From positions 248,001-312,000 of the forward strand of contig CAWINI010000004.1 in the NCBI GenBank assembly GCA_963837395.1: a stretch of 64,000 nucleotides of DNA, written 5' to 3'. The stretch comes from CAVZQN01 sp963837395 (GTDB lineage: Bacteria; Acidobacteriota; HRBIN11; JAKEFK01). This document shows positions 42,889 to 51,443 of the stretch, piece after piece (positions within the stretch are counted from its first letter, which is position 1; every line of letters starts with the position of its first letter). The notes below the pieces were generated by a model. That model searched no databases. It was not told the DNA's origin and worked only from the letters and a program-made list of their open reading frames with translations. The translations under genes were made by a program, and so were the position numbers.

Positions 42889-43671
42889 TTGTGGGGACCT
42901 GAAGTGCGAAAAGGCGAAAGTTTGCCTGCTTTGAATGGCGCTTATGCAGAGTACCTTTGCATTCCTGCAGAATGTGCACATCTCGTTCCTGATGAATACG
43001 TAGATGCTGATTTTTGGCCATCACTTTTCGAAGCAATCGGAAATGATTACTTTCTAATTAAACACGCAACGCAGCGCAGTGGTATTCAGAAGCTAGGTGT
43101 TTTTGGATGCGGACCTCATGGTCTGTTTGCACAAATTTTTGCAAAACATTTTGGCATTCCGAAAATTGCTGCTTTTGAAATTGATAATTTTCGCAGAGAT
43201 TTTGCAAAACAAATGGAAGCAGCAGACGCAGTTTTCAATCCGTTGACAGATCTGCAACAAGATGTTCGCGATTTTACCAGTGGAACTTCATTCGATGCCA
43301 CTCTGGATATGGTTGGCAAACAAGGCCAGGGCTTTCAATCATGCTGCGAAACCACACGCGATGGCGGCACTGTTTTTCTGTTCGGGTTGTTTACCCAGGG
43401 ATTTTCAATCAATGGAACTCAAGGAAATGAAATTATTTTTAAAATGCAAACGCTGAATTATGAATATAAAGGTAAAACACTTCGAGTTGAAGGAATTACC
43501 GGACGCGAAGGAATTTGGAGTGAATTGATTGAAACTGTTTGCAAGAACAAGAATTTGCAGGAACATTTGATGCGTCCGGTGAAAGTAATGGGCGCCTTGG
43601 ATCAATTAGGTGAAGATAATCGGCATCCGAAACCCGGCATTATGAAACGAGCGTACTATCCATTTAAATAA
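42889..43671 (+). CDS. tdh: Threonine 3-dehydrogenase-like zinc alcohol dehydrogenase, C-terminal part in shifted frame
   Basis: 260 residues including GAYAEYLCIPAECAHLVPDE, the Rossmann glycine turn KLGVFGCGPHGLFAQIF, and IIFKMQTLNYEYKGKTLRVE. The same frame is open back to about 42810 (GLRTGQNIAGESHYQVPGID), so the true sequence starts upstream of this TTG/GTG. The four-cysteine structural-zinc lobe of classic medium-chain dehydrogenases is absent: the corresponding loop reads HYQVPGIDDQGIIGLWGPEV. That absence is unusual for a Tdh. Confidence 0.72.
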   Translation: MWGPEVRKGESLPALNGAYAEYLCIPAECAHLVPDEYVDADFWPSLFEAIGNDYFLIKHATQRSGIQKLGVFGCGPHGLFAQIFAKHFGIPKIAAFEIDNFRRDFAKQMEAADAVFNPLTDLQQDVRDFTSGTSFDATLDMVGKQGQGFQSCCETTRDGGTVFLFGLFTQGFSINGTQGNEIIFKMQTLNYEYKGKTLRVEGITGREGIWSELIETVCKNKNLQEHLMRPVKVMGALDQLGEDNRHPKPGIMKRAYYPFK

Positions 43672-43721
43672 GGAGCGCGGACATCTTGTCCGCATTACGG
43701 GCCGCGGGCTTCCAGCCCGCT
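43672..43721 (+). repeat. Intergenic double-hairpin repeat, family B, copy 2
   Basis: GGAGCGCGGACATCTTGTCC then gcattacgggcc and GCGGGCTTCCAGCCCGC. Hairpins GCGGACA/TGTCCGC and GCGGGCT/AGCCCGC. Begins immediately after the TAA of the dehydrogenase frame and ends about 20 bases ahead of kbl, so it separates two genes of one pathway. Confidence 0.75.
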
Positions 43722-43741
43722 AAATAATCAGGCAGGTAACT

Positions 43742-44932
43742 ATGGCATACGGAAAATTCAAAGATCATTTGCAAAAAGAACTTTCGACAATTCGTGAATC
43801 CGGAATGTTTAAAGATGAGAAAGTGATTGTCTCATCCCAAAGCTCCAGCATTGAAACCACAGACGGACCTGCTCTGAATTTTTGTGCAAACAATTATTTG
43901 GGGCTTGCCAACCATCCAGAAATCATTGAAGCCGTCCAGGATGGATTAAGAAAGCGCGGCTTCGGGATGGCATCGGTGCGGTTTATTTGCGGAACTCAAG
44001 ATATTCACAAAGAATTGGAACGCAAAATTTCCGAATTCTTGAAGACCGATGACACCATCCTTTACAGTTCTTGTTTTGATGCAAATGGCGGCTTGTTTGA
44101 AACTTTGCTTGGCGCTGAAGATGCAATCATCAGCGATGCATTGAATCATGCAAGCATTATTGATGGAATTCGATTATGCAAAGCAGAACGGAAATTGTAT
44201 CAGCACTCAAACCTTGCGGATCTTGAAGAAAAATTAAAAGAAACTTCCGGTGCACGTCATCGCATGATCATGACCGATGGCGCTTTCAGCATGCATGGTG
44301 ATCTTGCCCTGCTGCCGGAAATTTGTAATCTTGCAGAAAAATATGATGCGCTGGTAGCCGTGGATGATTCACACGCTACCGGATTTTTTGGTCCGACCGG
44401 TCGCGGCACACCGGAACATTTTGGAGTTCAAGACAAAATAGATGTCATCACCAGCACTCTTGGAAAAGCAATGGGAGGCGCTACCGGTGGTTTTACTACA
44501 GGACGTGCTGAAATCATTGCAATGCTGCGTCAGCGATCGCGTCCGTATTTATTTTCGAACAGCGTTGCGCCGCCGGTAGTATATGGAACTTTAAAAGTAT
44601 TTGAATTAATTCAGAGACATCCGGAATTAATTCGCATTCTCAAGGAAAATACCAATTATTTCCGCAGTGAAATGACACGCCGCGGTTTTCAGATCAAGGA
44701 AGGAATTCATCCCATCGTTCCCATTATGCTTGGAGATGAAAAACGAACTCAGCAGATGGCGCAAGAAATGAAAAAACGCGGAATTTTTGTAGTTGGATTT
44801 AGCTTCCCTGTGGTTCCTCGCGGTGAAGCACGGATCCGTGTGCAATTATCCGCAGCACACACGATGGCACAACTCGACCGTGCGATCCAAACGTTTGAAG
44901 AAGTAGGAAAACTCTCAGGAGTGATTCAATAG
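43742..44932 (+). CDS. kbl: 2-amino-3-ketobutyrate CoA ligase (glycine C-acetyltransferase)
   Basis: A 396-residue PLP enzyme of the alpha-oxoamine synthase family, cleaving 2-amino-3-ketobutyrate with CoA to glycine and acetyl-CoA. Motifs: LNFCANNYLGLANHPEIIEA, GMASVRFICGTQDIHKELE, LYSSCFDANGGLFETLLGAE, DALNHASIIDGIRLC, VDDSHATGFFGPTGRGTPEH and the PLP Lys in STLGKAMGGATGGFTTG; RPYLFSNSVAPPV and a C-terminal RIRVQLSAAHT complete it. Length matches E. coli Kbl (398). KBL signatures (FGMASVRFICGTQ) favour it over 7-keto-8-aminopelargonate synthase. Forms the threonine-to-glycine route with the upstream dehydrogenase. Confidence 0.93.
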   Translation: MAYGKFKDHLQKELSTIRESGMFKDEKVIVSSQSSSIETTDGPALNFCANNYLGLANHPEIIEAVQDGLRKRGFGMASVRFICGTQDIHKELERKISEFLKTDDTILYSSCFDANGGLFETLLGAEDAIISDALNHASIIDGIRLCKAERKLYQHSNLADLEEKLKETSGARHRMIMTDGAFSMHGDLALLPEICNLAEKYDALVAVDDSHATGFFGPTGRGTPEHFGVQDKIDVITSTLGKAMGGATGGFTTGRAEIIAMLRQRSRPYLFSNSVAPPVVYGTLKVFELIQRHPELIRILKENTNYFRSEMTRRGFQIKEGIHPIVPIMLGDEKRTQQMAQEMKKRGIFVVGFSFPVVPRGEARIRVQLSAAHTMAQLDRAIQTFEEVGKLSGVIQ

Positions 44933-44963
44933 GCGCCGGCTCCACTACCCTGCGCCTGTGAAA

Positions 44964-45224
44964 CTATTTCTTAAACCAATTCGCGTTTATTTCAATAAAC
45001 TGTGTCCACTTCTCAGGAACATCCTCATTTGGGAAGATCGCCTGAACAGGACACGCCGGGACACAAGCACCGCAATCAATACACTCATCAGGATTAATGT
45101 ACAGTTGTGTTTCGTTGGCAAACGCTTCTTCGTCCTTGCGGGGATGAATGCAATCTACCGGACACACATCTACACATGCAGTATCTTTCGTTCCGATGCA
45201 AGGTTCAGCAATAGTGTATGCCAT
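44964..45224 (-). CDS. 7Fe/8Fe ferredoxin
   Basis: An 86-residue ferredoxin. Cys9, Cys17, Cys21 and Cys25 form the first cluster region (EPCIGTKDTACVDVCPVDC) and Cys48, Cys51, Cys54 and Cys58 the second (ECIDCGACVPACPVQAIF). Spacing C-x7-C-x3-C resembles FdxA-type seven-iron ferredoxins (one 3Fe-4S plus one 4Fe-4S). A soluble low-potential carrier; partner not evident from neighbours. ggagga... sits close upstream (gaggaactgc) of the ATG. Convergent with kbl. Confidence 0.92.
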   Translation of the reverse strand: MAYTIAEPCIGTKDTACVDVCPVDCIHPRKDEEAFANETQLYINPDECIDCGACVPACPVQAIFPNEDVPEKWTQFIEINANWFKK

Positions 45225-45303
45225 GCAGTTCCTCCAGTTTTAATAAGTACTAAATATTACCGAAACTCCGGCCCATCGTCAACGTCACAAATGTCAGCGT
45301 TTT

Positions 45304-46128
45304 TTAGCCCTTCCAATTGCCGAAAATTCCCATAATCTCTTTGTAATTTATGGCATCATTGGCAAAACCAAATGTGCCTTGCGTCTTCATTTCCTGCGCT
45401 GCACGCATGAACGCGCCCAGTGCAGCACGCGACAACGCACTACCAACACTAATCCGCTTCACACCAATTTCCGATAACTCTCCGACACTTAATTGAACTC
45501 CCTGCAATCCCATGACTACATTGATAGGACGATCCACAGATCGAACCACTGCTGCGATTTCCTCTTTGCTTTTCAGACCAGGAGCGTACAAAACATCCGC
45601 GCCGGCTTCTTGATAAACCTGGAGTCGTTTAATAGTGTCATTCAGATCAGGATGCCCAACAAGATAATTTTCAGCGCGAGCAGTTAACGTGAAAGTAAAC
45701 GGAAGTTTTTTCACTACGCTCGACGCAGCACGAATTCGATCCGCTGCATGCTCAAGTTCATAGATTGTGTGATGCGAAGTCATATCTTCAATCGAAGCAC
45801 CCGCAAGGCCGGCGCTTACTGCCATCCGAATTGTTTCTACAACTGTATCGACATCATCACCGAAACCATTTTCAAGATCAGCGCTCACCGGCAAATCAGT
45901 TGCCGATACAATTTCAGTCACATGCTTCATCATTTCATCGCGACCGATGGTGTTGTCTTGCTTTCCAACCGAAAATGCGTAGCCCGCACTGGTTGTTGCA
46001 AGTGCCTCAAAACCAAGATGTGCTAGTAATCGAGCTGTTCCAATATCCCAGGGATTCGGAATGATAAATGCAGAATTTTGATGATGTAACGCGCGAAAAA
46101 TTTTCCCCTTTTCACTTTGATTTAACAT
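45304..46128 (-). CDS. Isocitrate lyase/PEP mutase superfamily protein
   Basis: About 274 residues of the phosphoenolpyruvate mutase-like TIM barrel. Visible: FIIPNPWDIGTARLLAHLGF, ALATTSAGYAFSVGK, LPVSADLENGFGDD (metal-binding Asp region) and GASIEDMTSHHTIYELEHAA. The catalytic KKCGH loop of isocitrate lyase is missing, so it is not that enzyme; related proteins cleave or decarboxylate 2-oxo acids such as oxaloacetate or act on phosphonates. The ATG at 46128 starts the conserved region; the open frame reaches a GTG at 46149 inside the upstream gene's stop. Last gene of a five-gene minus-strand operon. Confidence 0.75.
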   Translation of the reverse strand: MLNQSEKGKIFRALHHQNSAFIIPNPWDIGTARLLAHLGFEALATTSAGYAFSVGKQDNTIGRDEMMKHVTEIVSATDLPVSADLENGFGDDVDTVVETIRMAVSAGLAGASIEDMTSHHTIYELEHAADRIRAASSVVKKLPFTFTLTARAENYLVGHPDLNDTIKRLQVYQEAGADVLYAPGLKSKEEIAAVVRSVDRPINVVMGLQGVQLSVGELSEIGVKRISVGSALSRAALGAFMRAAQEMKTQGTFGFANDAINYKEIMGIFGNWKG

Positions 46129-46148
46129 TTTTATCACCACAAAGAACA

Positions 46149-46709
46149 CTAAGTTTCAGGAAGATCCCAAACCACGATTTTCCATAGCTCAGTACCATCA
46201 TGATAAGTGCTGACCACTTCGAAGCCCATTTTTTGATGAGCATTAATCCCCGCGGTATTTCTTGCTGCAACTTCCGTAACACACAATTGGTAACCAGATG
46301 GTAACCTATTTTTTGTTTCGTGATAAAGCTTGCTTAATAAGCCATGGCCGCGAAAATCTTTATGCACACAAACCTGGCCACCAACCATGTATTTATATGA
46401 CGCCAGCGGTTTACCTTGGTATTCGCAGCGGTCAAATTCAGCAAACATTGGAACGAGGCTTGCGATTTCATTTCGCATCGAAACAGGCATCCCCAGATTG
46501 TAGCCAACAACTCTGTCATTGCTCAGTGCGATGACTTGCGGCAATTCTTCAGCGAATCTTTTTAACAACGGGAGATTGTGTTCTGCAAAAACAAAACCCT
46601 GCTGTGCTTGCCGTTCTGCACTGAGTGCGCTGAACAGATTTTCTTTTTGTAATTCCAAGATCTGCTCAAAATGTTGATCGGTGGAAGCGACATCCAATAC
46701 TATTTCCAT
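46149..46709 (-). CDS. GNAT-family N-acetyltransferase
   Basis: A 186-residue acetyltransferase. The acetyl-CoA loop is VHKDFRGHGLLSKLYHE (R/Q-x-x-G-x-G/A), preceded by YKYMVGGQVCV and followed by VTEVAARNTAGINAHQKMGF and a closing strand. Substrate unknown. Starts 4 bases downstream of the DinB gene stop, indicating an operon. Confidence 0.85.
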   Translation of the reverse strand: MEIVLDVASTDQHFEQILELQKENLFSALSAERQAQQGFVFAEHNLPLLKRFAEELPQVIALSNDRVVGYNLGMPVSMRNEIASLVPMFAEFDRCEYQGKPLASYKYMVGGQVCVHKDFRGHGLLSKLYHETKNRLPSGYQLCVTEVAARNTAGINAHQKMGFEVVSTYHDGTELWKIVVWDLPET

Positions 46710-46713
46710 GTTT

Positions 46714-47232
46714 TTATTTTATCGTGTCTGATGGCCATTCCGGTTTCGGCTGACCTATCCAGAGCCACACAATGAAATCGGTAAGCGTTCGCTCTACACC
46801 TAATTCGTGGAGACGTAAAGTGACTTGTCCTCTGTGCTGGGTGCTGTGAAGAACAGTCTGAAGCGCTGTATCACCAAGACTGGTAATGCTTGCAGGCCGG
46901 CCGATACGTTGTTCGGTTCCTCTAGACCACGGGACCACAATCGTTTTTTCAAGAGTCTCCTCATGCAGGGACTGTAGATACTCTTGAGCCATAACATGGA
47001 AATTGCGCGCCCATTGCAGTAATTCAGCAAGTGTCAACGCTTCACCAGCATTCGACACATGCGGATTTCCTTTCCAAGTATTCAGAAAAGCATTCTGAAC
47101 AGTGTGCGAGTGACGCAGGCGTTTGATCACATCAGAATCATTCTGCGCTGCGCCTGAATGCAAAACTGCGGACCACACTAATGCATCAGCCCATTCCATG
47201 TGTCGAAACAATTTGAGTATTAGCTCCAACAA
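46714..47232 (-). CDS. DinB-family protein
   Basis: A 172-residue four-helix bundle. First helix LELILKLFRHMEWADALVWS and a later LLQWARNFHVMAQEYLQSLH, with TALQTVLHSTQHRGQVTLRL (His-x-x-His-like metal ligand) and the closing DFIVWLWIGQPKP are typical of DinB/YfiT proteins, which are putative metal-dependent thiol or S-transferase enzymes. Starts at TTG 47232 with aaggaag upstream and begins directly after the stop of the preceding gene, implying coupled translation. Confidence 0.8.
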   Translation of the reverse strand: MLELILKLFRHMEWADALVWSAVLHSGAAQNDSDVIKRLRHSHTVQNAFLNTWKGNPHVSNAGEALTLAELLQWARNFHVMAQEYLQSLHEETLEKTIVVPWSRGTEQRIGRPASITSLGDTALQTVLHSTQHRGQVTLRLHELGVERTLTDFIVWLWIGQPKPEWPSDTIK

Positions 47233-47233
47233 T

Positions 47234-47635
47234 TTACTTCCTTCCTTTCAACTGACGTTGATAATCAGCTTCATCGAAATGCCCCTTGGATCCCGCTATC
47301 AAACCATCAGGACCAATTGTCCATTCTTCATATCCGCTGATCCGTACAGGATTGCCTGTACCTCCATGGCCAGTGTTTGTTCCGATTAATGTCCAATGAA
47401 AAACAGCATCACTGCCATCAACGATGAGTTTGTCCATGGTTACAACCATATCGGGAAAGGCCGTCATAAAATCCTGTGCTGCTGCTGTAATTGCTTTTCG
47501 CCCAACAGATGGAACCCCATTATTGATTTTTAATGAGCTGTCCTCCGCATAGAATGCCGCTACACTCGCTGCATTCTGACTGCACCATGCAGCAGCGTAT
47601 TTTGCTGCGAACTCTCTTAAGTTTTTATCTTGCAT
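47234..47635 (-). CDS. SnoaL-like/NTF2-fold protein
   Basis: A 133-residue cone-fold protein: FAAKYAAAWCSQNAASVAAF, YAEDSSLKINNGVPSVGRKA, FMTAFPDMVVTMDKLIVDGS and RISGYEEWTIGPDGLIAGSK are typical of SnoaL ester-cyclase-like proteins. Function not assignable. The ATG at 47635 starts the conserved part and overlaps the end of the upstream membrane-protein frame by 11 bases; the open frame extends 45 codons further without family similarity. Confidence 0.75.
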   Translation of the reverse strand: MQDKNLREFAAKYAAAWCSQNAASVAAFYAEDSSLKINNGVPSVGRKAITAAAQDFMTAFPDMVVTMDKLIVDGSDAVFHWTLIGTNTGHGGTGNPVRISGYEEWTIGPDGLIAGSKGHFDEADYQRQLKGRK

Positions 47636-48032
47636 GATGTGCGATATCGCGCGCAAGGAAGAAAAATATTCCGGCAAAAAGAAAATCGAAAGCGGCACAA
47701 AATGCTGGATACCAGACGGGAATCTTTGTTTTGATTCCGCGAGGACTATGCAAAAGATCCCAAATGCCATGAAGAACTAAGCCGATTCCAATAAAGATGG
47801 GCGCAACCCACAAACCAAGAAGTGAAAGGACAATAAAAACTGTAGCAACGGAAAGTTCGAGAACTACAATCGAAGGCCTTCCATCAACAAAAGCAAAGCC
47901 CATGTAAATGGCACCGATCATAGTAAGCAAAGCAGTATGAAAGGCTATTGGGTCAGGAATAATTGGAGACCATGCAATCAGAGCAGTTAGCGCCGCTCCA
48001 AGCAGTCCAATGATAATCGCTCGCGTTACCAT
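47625..48032 (-). CDS. DUF6010-like membrane protein
   Basis: A 135-residue protein with four hydrophobic helices: IIIGLLGAALTALIAWSPII, ALLTMIGAIYMGFAF, LSVATVFIVLSLLGLWVAPI and AFCAAFDFLFAGIFFFLA. The third-to-fourth link GIGLVLHGIWDLLHSPRGIK with its His/Asp pairs resembles the DUF6010 family. Function unknown. First gene of the minus-strand operon that continues through SnoaL, DinB, GNAT and the PEP-mutase-like gene. Confidence 0.6.
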   Translation of the reverse strand: MVTRAIIIGLLGAALTALIAWSPIIPDPIAFHTALLTMIGAIYMGFAFVDGRPSIVVLELSVATVFIVLSLLGLWVAPIFIGIGLVLHGIWDLLHSPRGIKTKIPVWYPAFCAAFDFLFAGIFFFLARDIAHHAR

Positions 48033-48041
48033 CGTGGAATA

Positions 48042-48161
48042 TTATTGTTTCTTAACCTCATGAGTCTTGAGATTCACAATAAACTTATCACCATGTTCCG
48101 CTTGAACAAAGAGATTTCCGTCTACGCTTTTATCATCGCGATTAATCAGCCCAACCTTCAT
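48042..48161 (-). CDS. Possible 39-residue ORF or shifted tail of the sulfatase
   Basis: From an ATG at 48161 the frame reads MKVGLINRDDKSVDGNLFVQ and on through AEHGDKFIVNLKTHEVKKQ to a TAA at 48042. It overlaps the last 20 bases of the sulfatase gene. The sequence looks protein-like and ends cleanly, but has no Shine-Dalgarno sequence. It may instead be the sulfatase's original C-terminus displaced by a frameshift. Low confidence. Confidence 0.25.
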   Translation of the reverse strand: MKVGLINRDDKSVDGNLFVQAEHGDKFIVNLKTHEVKKQ

Positions 48162-50112
48162 CTTCCGAAGCATCGCCAACCGAAACATCATCAGGCCAGC
48201 CAGGTCTGATTTCACGCAAACGTGCGGCCATATCCTGCACGCATTGCGCATTTTCAGGAAGATACGCAACATTGTTCAATTCGTATGGATCGTCTTCCAA
48301 GTTATACAGTTCTTGTTCGCCATCAACATATTCAGTGTACTTCCACATTGATTCACGAACTGTTGCCCATTCGCGGTTATTCGCATAACCTTCGCTCATA
48401 AAATCGGTTCGCCATGTTGGTGCAGTGTTGTCAAACACACGAAGCAGGCTTTGTCCATCAACAGGAATCGTAGGAGTTGCGCCTGCAAGCTCCGCAAAAG
48501 TTGGACTTAAATCGATGTTCAACGCAAACCTTGAATCAGTTCGCGGAAGCGGAGCAAGTTTCGGATAGTAAACAAACATCGGAGATCGGATCGCTTCTTC
48601 GTAGGGAATATTTTTCGCTTTGCGGCGATGCTCACCCCAGCTCCAACCATTGTCCGCAAAATAAACCACCATTGTATTTTGCTCAATGTGATTATCACGT
48701 ACCGCTTGCATCACTGCTGCTACCAATTCATCGACTGCTTGCACCATTTCCAATTGAGCGATTCGAATCGCATCGATCTCGGCAATATCAACATCGGTTA
48801 ATAATGGGAGTCCTTGAACCCATAATGGTTTGTCAGAAACATCGGCTTCATTGTGACTTGGCGGACGCCACGGAGTTGCTGATGCAAACATTCCAATATG
48901 TCGCGGTGCAGGATCCCACGGTCCGTGAGGTGCTTTTGGAGCGAGATACAAGAAGAAAGGTTGTCCGAGTTGTGCAGCGTTGTTAATCAACGAAACTGCA
49001 CGCGTTCGAAGTACATCTGTGGAATAATCTGCTTCGGTGTTACCGTAATAGACTTTGTTTGTGCCTTCTATAATGTTGTAATCGTAATACTTCACCTGTT
49101 CAAACGCTTGCCAATCATTCCAACCAGGCGGAACGTATGGCAATTCTCCCATCGTTTCATCCCACAGCATTGTGTAGCCATTCAGATATTTCCCTAAAAA
49201 CATAGTGTGATATCCACTCGCTTGCAGCCATGTTCCGATTGAAGAAGTGTCATCAAAAGAAACTGCACCGCCATTTGGTGGAGCATTTCCATAAACACCG
49301 GTTGTGTGCGCATATTGTCCGCGCAAAATGCTGGAGCGACTCGGGCAGCATAACGGAGTTGTCATAAATGCTTCATTGAATTCCAAACCTGCGCCGCCAA
49401 GCTCCGCGCGAAGCGATGGCATGATGTCTGTTCCGAATGGTGAATGTTTGGGATCAGTTGTATCCCAGCGTTGATCATCACTCAAAATCAAAATCATATT
49501 CGGACGCAATGGTTGCGGTGCAGGACCATATCGATTGTCATACCAAACTTGAACCAGAGTATGCAGACAATCACGCAGTTTTGCCGCATCAACCAGATCG
49601 CCTGGATCTCCAACGGCAGCAGCACACTGTGGCCCAACTGAGGGAATAATTACACCGCTGGTATCTTGAGCAACCGTAACATTGCTACAAACATTTGGAA
49701 TTTTATCCAGTTGCTTGCGCGCTTTTAGCTCCGCTTGTTCTTCAGTCTTACCATCATTGATCATCGCATCATACTTTTTCCAAATGTATTTGAACGTGGC
49801 AGTAGTAATTTGATCTTGACATGCGAACTGCGCTGCTAATGCTTCTGTGTCAATTGCTGAGGCCGGTGGATTGTTCACACCGAAACTGAGTGCAACTACA
49901 TCATTTGATAACGTGCCTGAACATACTGGAGGCGCAGGAGGTGTGCATCCGGAATTTGATCCGTTTTCAAAAACTTTGTTGTTACATTTGTTGGTTTTAC
50001 GGATCGTCTTTTTAACCGCAAAAATATCTAGCGGCGTGGTGCATTGTGCAAAAACAGTTCCGGCAATAGAAATCGCGAAAAGGGTGAGAAGAAACTTTTT
50101 GGGACTTAGCAT
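48142..50112 (-). CDS. Secreted sulfatase with an N-terminal Cys-rich domain of unknown function
   Basis: 656 residues. Signal peptide MLSPKKFLLTLFAISIAGTV. Residues ~20-195 form a domain I do not recognise, with FACQDQITTATFKYIWKKYD, GKTEEQAELKARKQLDKIPN, SGVIIPSVGPQC and LRDCLHTLVQVWYDNRYG; a stand-alone relative is encoded next door at 50181-50750. Residues ~200-640 are a type I sulfatase: NMILILSDDQRWDTTD (metal ligands), the formylglycine site TTPLCCPSRSSILRGQYAH (CxPSR with Cys), APKAPHGPWDPAPRH and YFADNGWSWGEHRRK. Conversion of the Cys needs a formylglycine-generating enzyme, not seen in the window. Substrate would be a sulfated polymer or metabolite outside the cytoplasm. Confidence 0.88.
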   Translation of the reverse strand: MLSPKKFLLTLFAISIAGTVFAQCTTPLDIFAVKKTIRKTNKCNNKVFENGSNSGCTPPAPPVCSGTLSNDVVALSFGVNNPPASAIDTEALAAQFACQDQITTATFKYIWKKYDAMINDGKTEEQAELKARKQLDKIPNVCSNVTVAQDTSGVIIPSVGPQCAAAVGDPGDLVDAAKLRDCLHTLVQVWYDNRYGPAPQPLRPNMILILSDDQRWDTTDPKHSPFGTDIMPSLRAELGGAGLEFNEAFMTTPLCCPSRSSILRGQYAHTTGVYGNAPPNGGAVSFDDTSSIGTWLQASGYHTMFLGKYLNGYTMLWDETMGELPYVPPGWNDWQAFEQVKYYDYNIIEGTNKVYYGNTEADYSTDVLRTRAVSLINNAAQLGQPFFLYLAPKAPHGPWDPAPRHIGMFASATPWRPPSHNEADVSDKPLWVQGLPLLTDVDIAEIDAIRIAQLEMVQAVDELVAAVMQAVRDNHIEQNTMVVYFADNGWSWGEHRRKAKNIPYEEAIRSPMFVYYPKLAPLPRTDSRFALNIDLSPTFAELAGATPTIPVDGQSLLRVFDNTAPTWRTDFMSEGYANNREWATVRESMWKYTEYVDGEQELYNLEDDPYELNNVAYLPENAQCVQDMAARLREIRPGWPDDVSVGDASEDEGWAD

Positions 50113-50180
50113 GCTGCCCCTCCTATGGACTATGGTAGTCGATGTCCGAATGTTTGATCAAACGGACTGATCAATGAATG

Positions 50181-50750
50181 CTAATGATTGGCAGGGATAT
50201 AGAGATAACTCGACCAGAATTCCAACGTCTGCTGCAGACATCCCCGTACCTCATTGGAATCGACAAAAACATGTCCGGTGGAAAATGAACAGGGGCCGCC
50301 TAAAGAAGGAATTCTGGTGCCTGCGGCATTTTCAACGACCGCTACATTACACGCGCTGATTACCTCTTCAAGTTTCTTCGCTGCAATCTGGTTCGCCGCT
50401 TCTGGAGTCATCCCACGTTCCGTCGCATCAATCCATTTTCGAACATAAGAAAAGGATCCTTGTGTGATTGCTCTCTGGCAGGCCAACTGCTCTTTTGGAA
50501 ATCCCTGAGTCCGCAAATCACCTACACGAAGCAAATCGCCGTAAGACAGTTCGAGGACACTGGATGTCAGCTGGAATAAAGAATCTTGAGTGGCAAAACC
50601 CTCTTTCCCCGAGACGATACTTTGCTCACGGAAGGACTCGCGCATCTTATTTCCGAAATCCAATGGAGAAAAGAGTTGATCTGCGAGCACACTTGAACAA
50701 AACAGCAGGAGCGCTCCGAAAACACAGTACAGAATAAGTTGAGGACGCAC
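50181..50750 (-). CDS. Exported protein related to the N-terminal domain of the adjacent sulfatase
   Basis: 189 residues with signal segment LILYCVFGALLLFCSSVLA. The mature part aligns with the sulfatase's N-terminal domain: QLACQRAITQGSFSYVRKWI against FACQDQITTATFKYIWKKYD; GMTPEAANQIAAKKLEEVIS against GKTEEQAELKARKQLDKIPN; AAGTRIPSLGGPC against TSGVIIPSVGPQC; VRGCLQQTLEFWSSYLY against LRDCLHTLVQVWYDNRY. Cysteines are conserved. No catalytic domain follows, so it is a free-standing version of the domain. GTG start at 50750 is chosen because ggagg lies 8 bases upstream. Function unknown; same strand as the sulfatase, 68 bases upstream. Confidence 0.7.
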   Translation of the reverse strand: MRPQLILYCVFGALLLFCSSVLADQLFSPLDFGNKMRESFREQSIVSGKEGFATQDSLFQLTSSVLELSYGDLLRVGDLRTQGFPKEQLACQRAITQGSFSYVRKWIDATERGMTPEAANQIAAKKLEEVISACNVAVVENAAGTRIPSLGGPCSFSTGHVFVDSNEVRGCLQQTLEFWSSYLYIPANH

Positions 50751-50848
50751 CGTTCCATCCTCCAAGTTTCTGAATCAATATATAGCACTTCATTGAACTG
50801 ACTTCAATGATTCGAACCCAATTCAGAAAAAAAAGTTACCGAGCCCGG

Positions 50849-51136
50849 TTATGCAGCAAGTCGAATGTTCTGGAAACCAAGACTGGCAACTGCTGAATCT
50901 GCTGCCTCAACAGACAATCCGTTTTGAATCAATGCAAGTCTGAGCAATTCCATTTCTCCGGGATTACAACAATCTTCCGGCACTTGCATATAAATCAACG
51001 TGCAACCTCGATCAAGGCATTCAGGCACGTCTTTGTTTCCAAGTTTTACCATCTGAGGAATACCCTGATTGTCCCAATAAAGCGTGCTGGAACATTTCTC
51101 ACAGTACGAAATTTTGTTCTGCAATCCTTCTATCAT
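50849..51136 (-). CDS. Small cysteine-rich protein of unknown function
   Basis: A 95-residue protein. Cysteines are in YCEKCSSTLYWDNQGI (CxxC), VPECLDRGCTLIY and PEDCCNPGEMELL, which could bind a metal. The C-terminal half, LLRLALIQNGLSVEAADSAV, resembles a short helical UBA-like or HTH-like segment. The ATG at 51136 has gagagg a few bases upstream, a clear Shine-Dalgarno sequence. Not recognised. Confidence 0.5.
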   Translation of the reverse strand: MIEGLQNKISYCEKCSSTLYWDNQGIPQMVKLGNKDVPECLDRGCTLIYMQVPEDCCNPGEMELLRLALIQNGLSVEAADSAVASLGFQNIRLAA

Positions 51137-51443
51137 TTTTTTCCTCTCCCATGGCCGTTAATGCAGCAAGAGCCATGCCAAATGTTGTTCGTTATTTTGC
51201 AATAACTTAGAGGGAGGAACCGGTTTGAGGTTGTAGTCCTTTTCGCACACTTTTCAGGACAACTCGTGAAATGTGCAGAAAGCGCACCGGCAATACAGAT
51301 ATGCGAATTATTGAAAAGCCCGAAGCGGTCATTGTTTAAAAAGTGTCAGCATTTGATGGAGCATTTCAGCAAATGCTTAGATCAGCGGTTCGTTAGCTTA
51401 AAGAGATTCGTCGATAAAATGTTGGCATTTGCTTTGCTAATTA
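51137..51443. other. Intergenic stretch without a recognisable gene
   Basis: About 300 bases between the minus-strand small Cys protein and the receptor remnant. It holds one imperfect inverted repeat agcattt...aaatgct (51349-51379) and a palindrome tgtaattaca just beyond 51450. A short open frame from 51266 has no ribosome-binding site. Nothing else seen. Confidence 0.5.
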
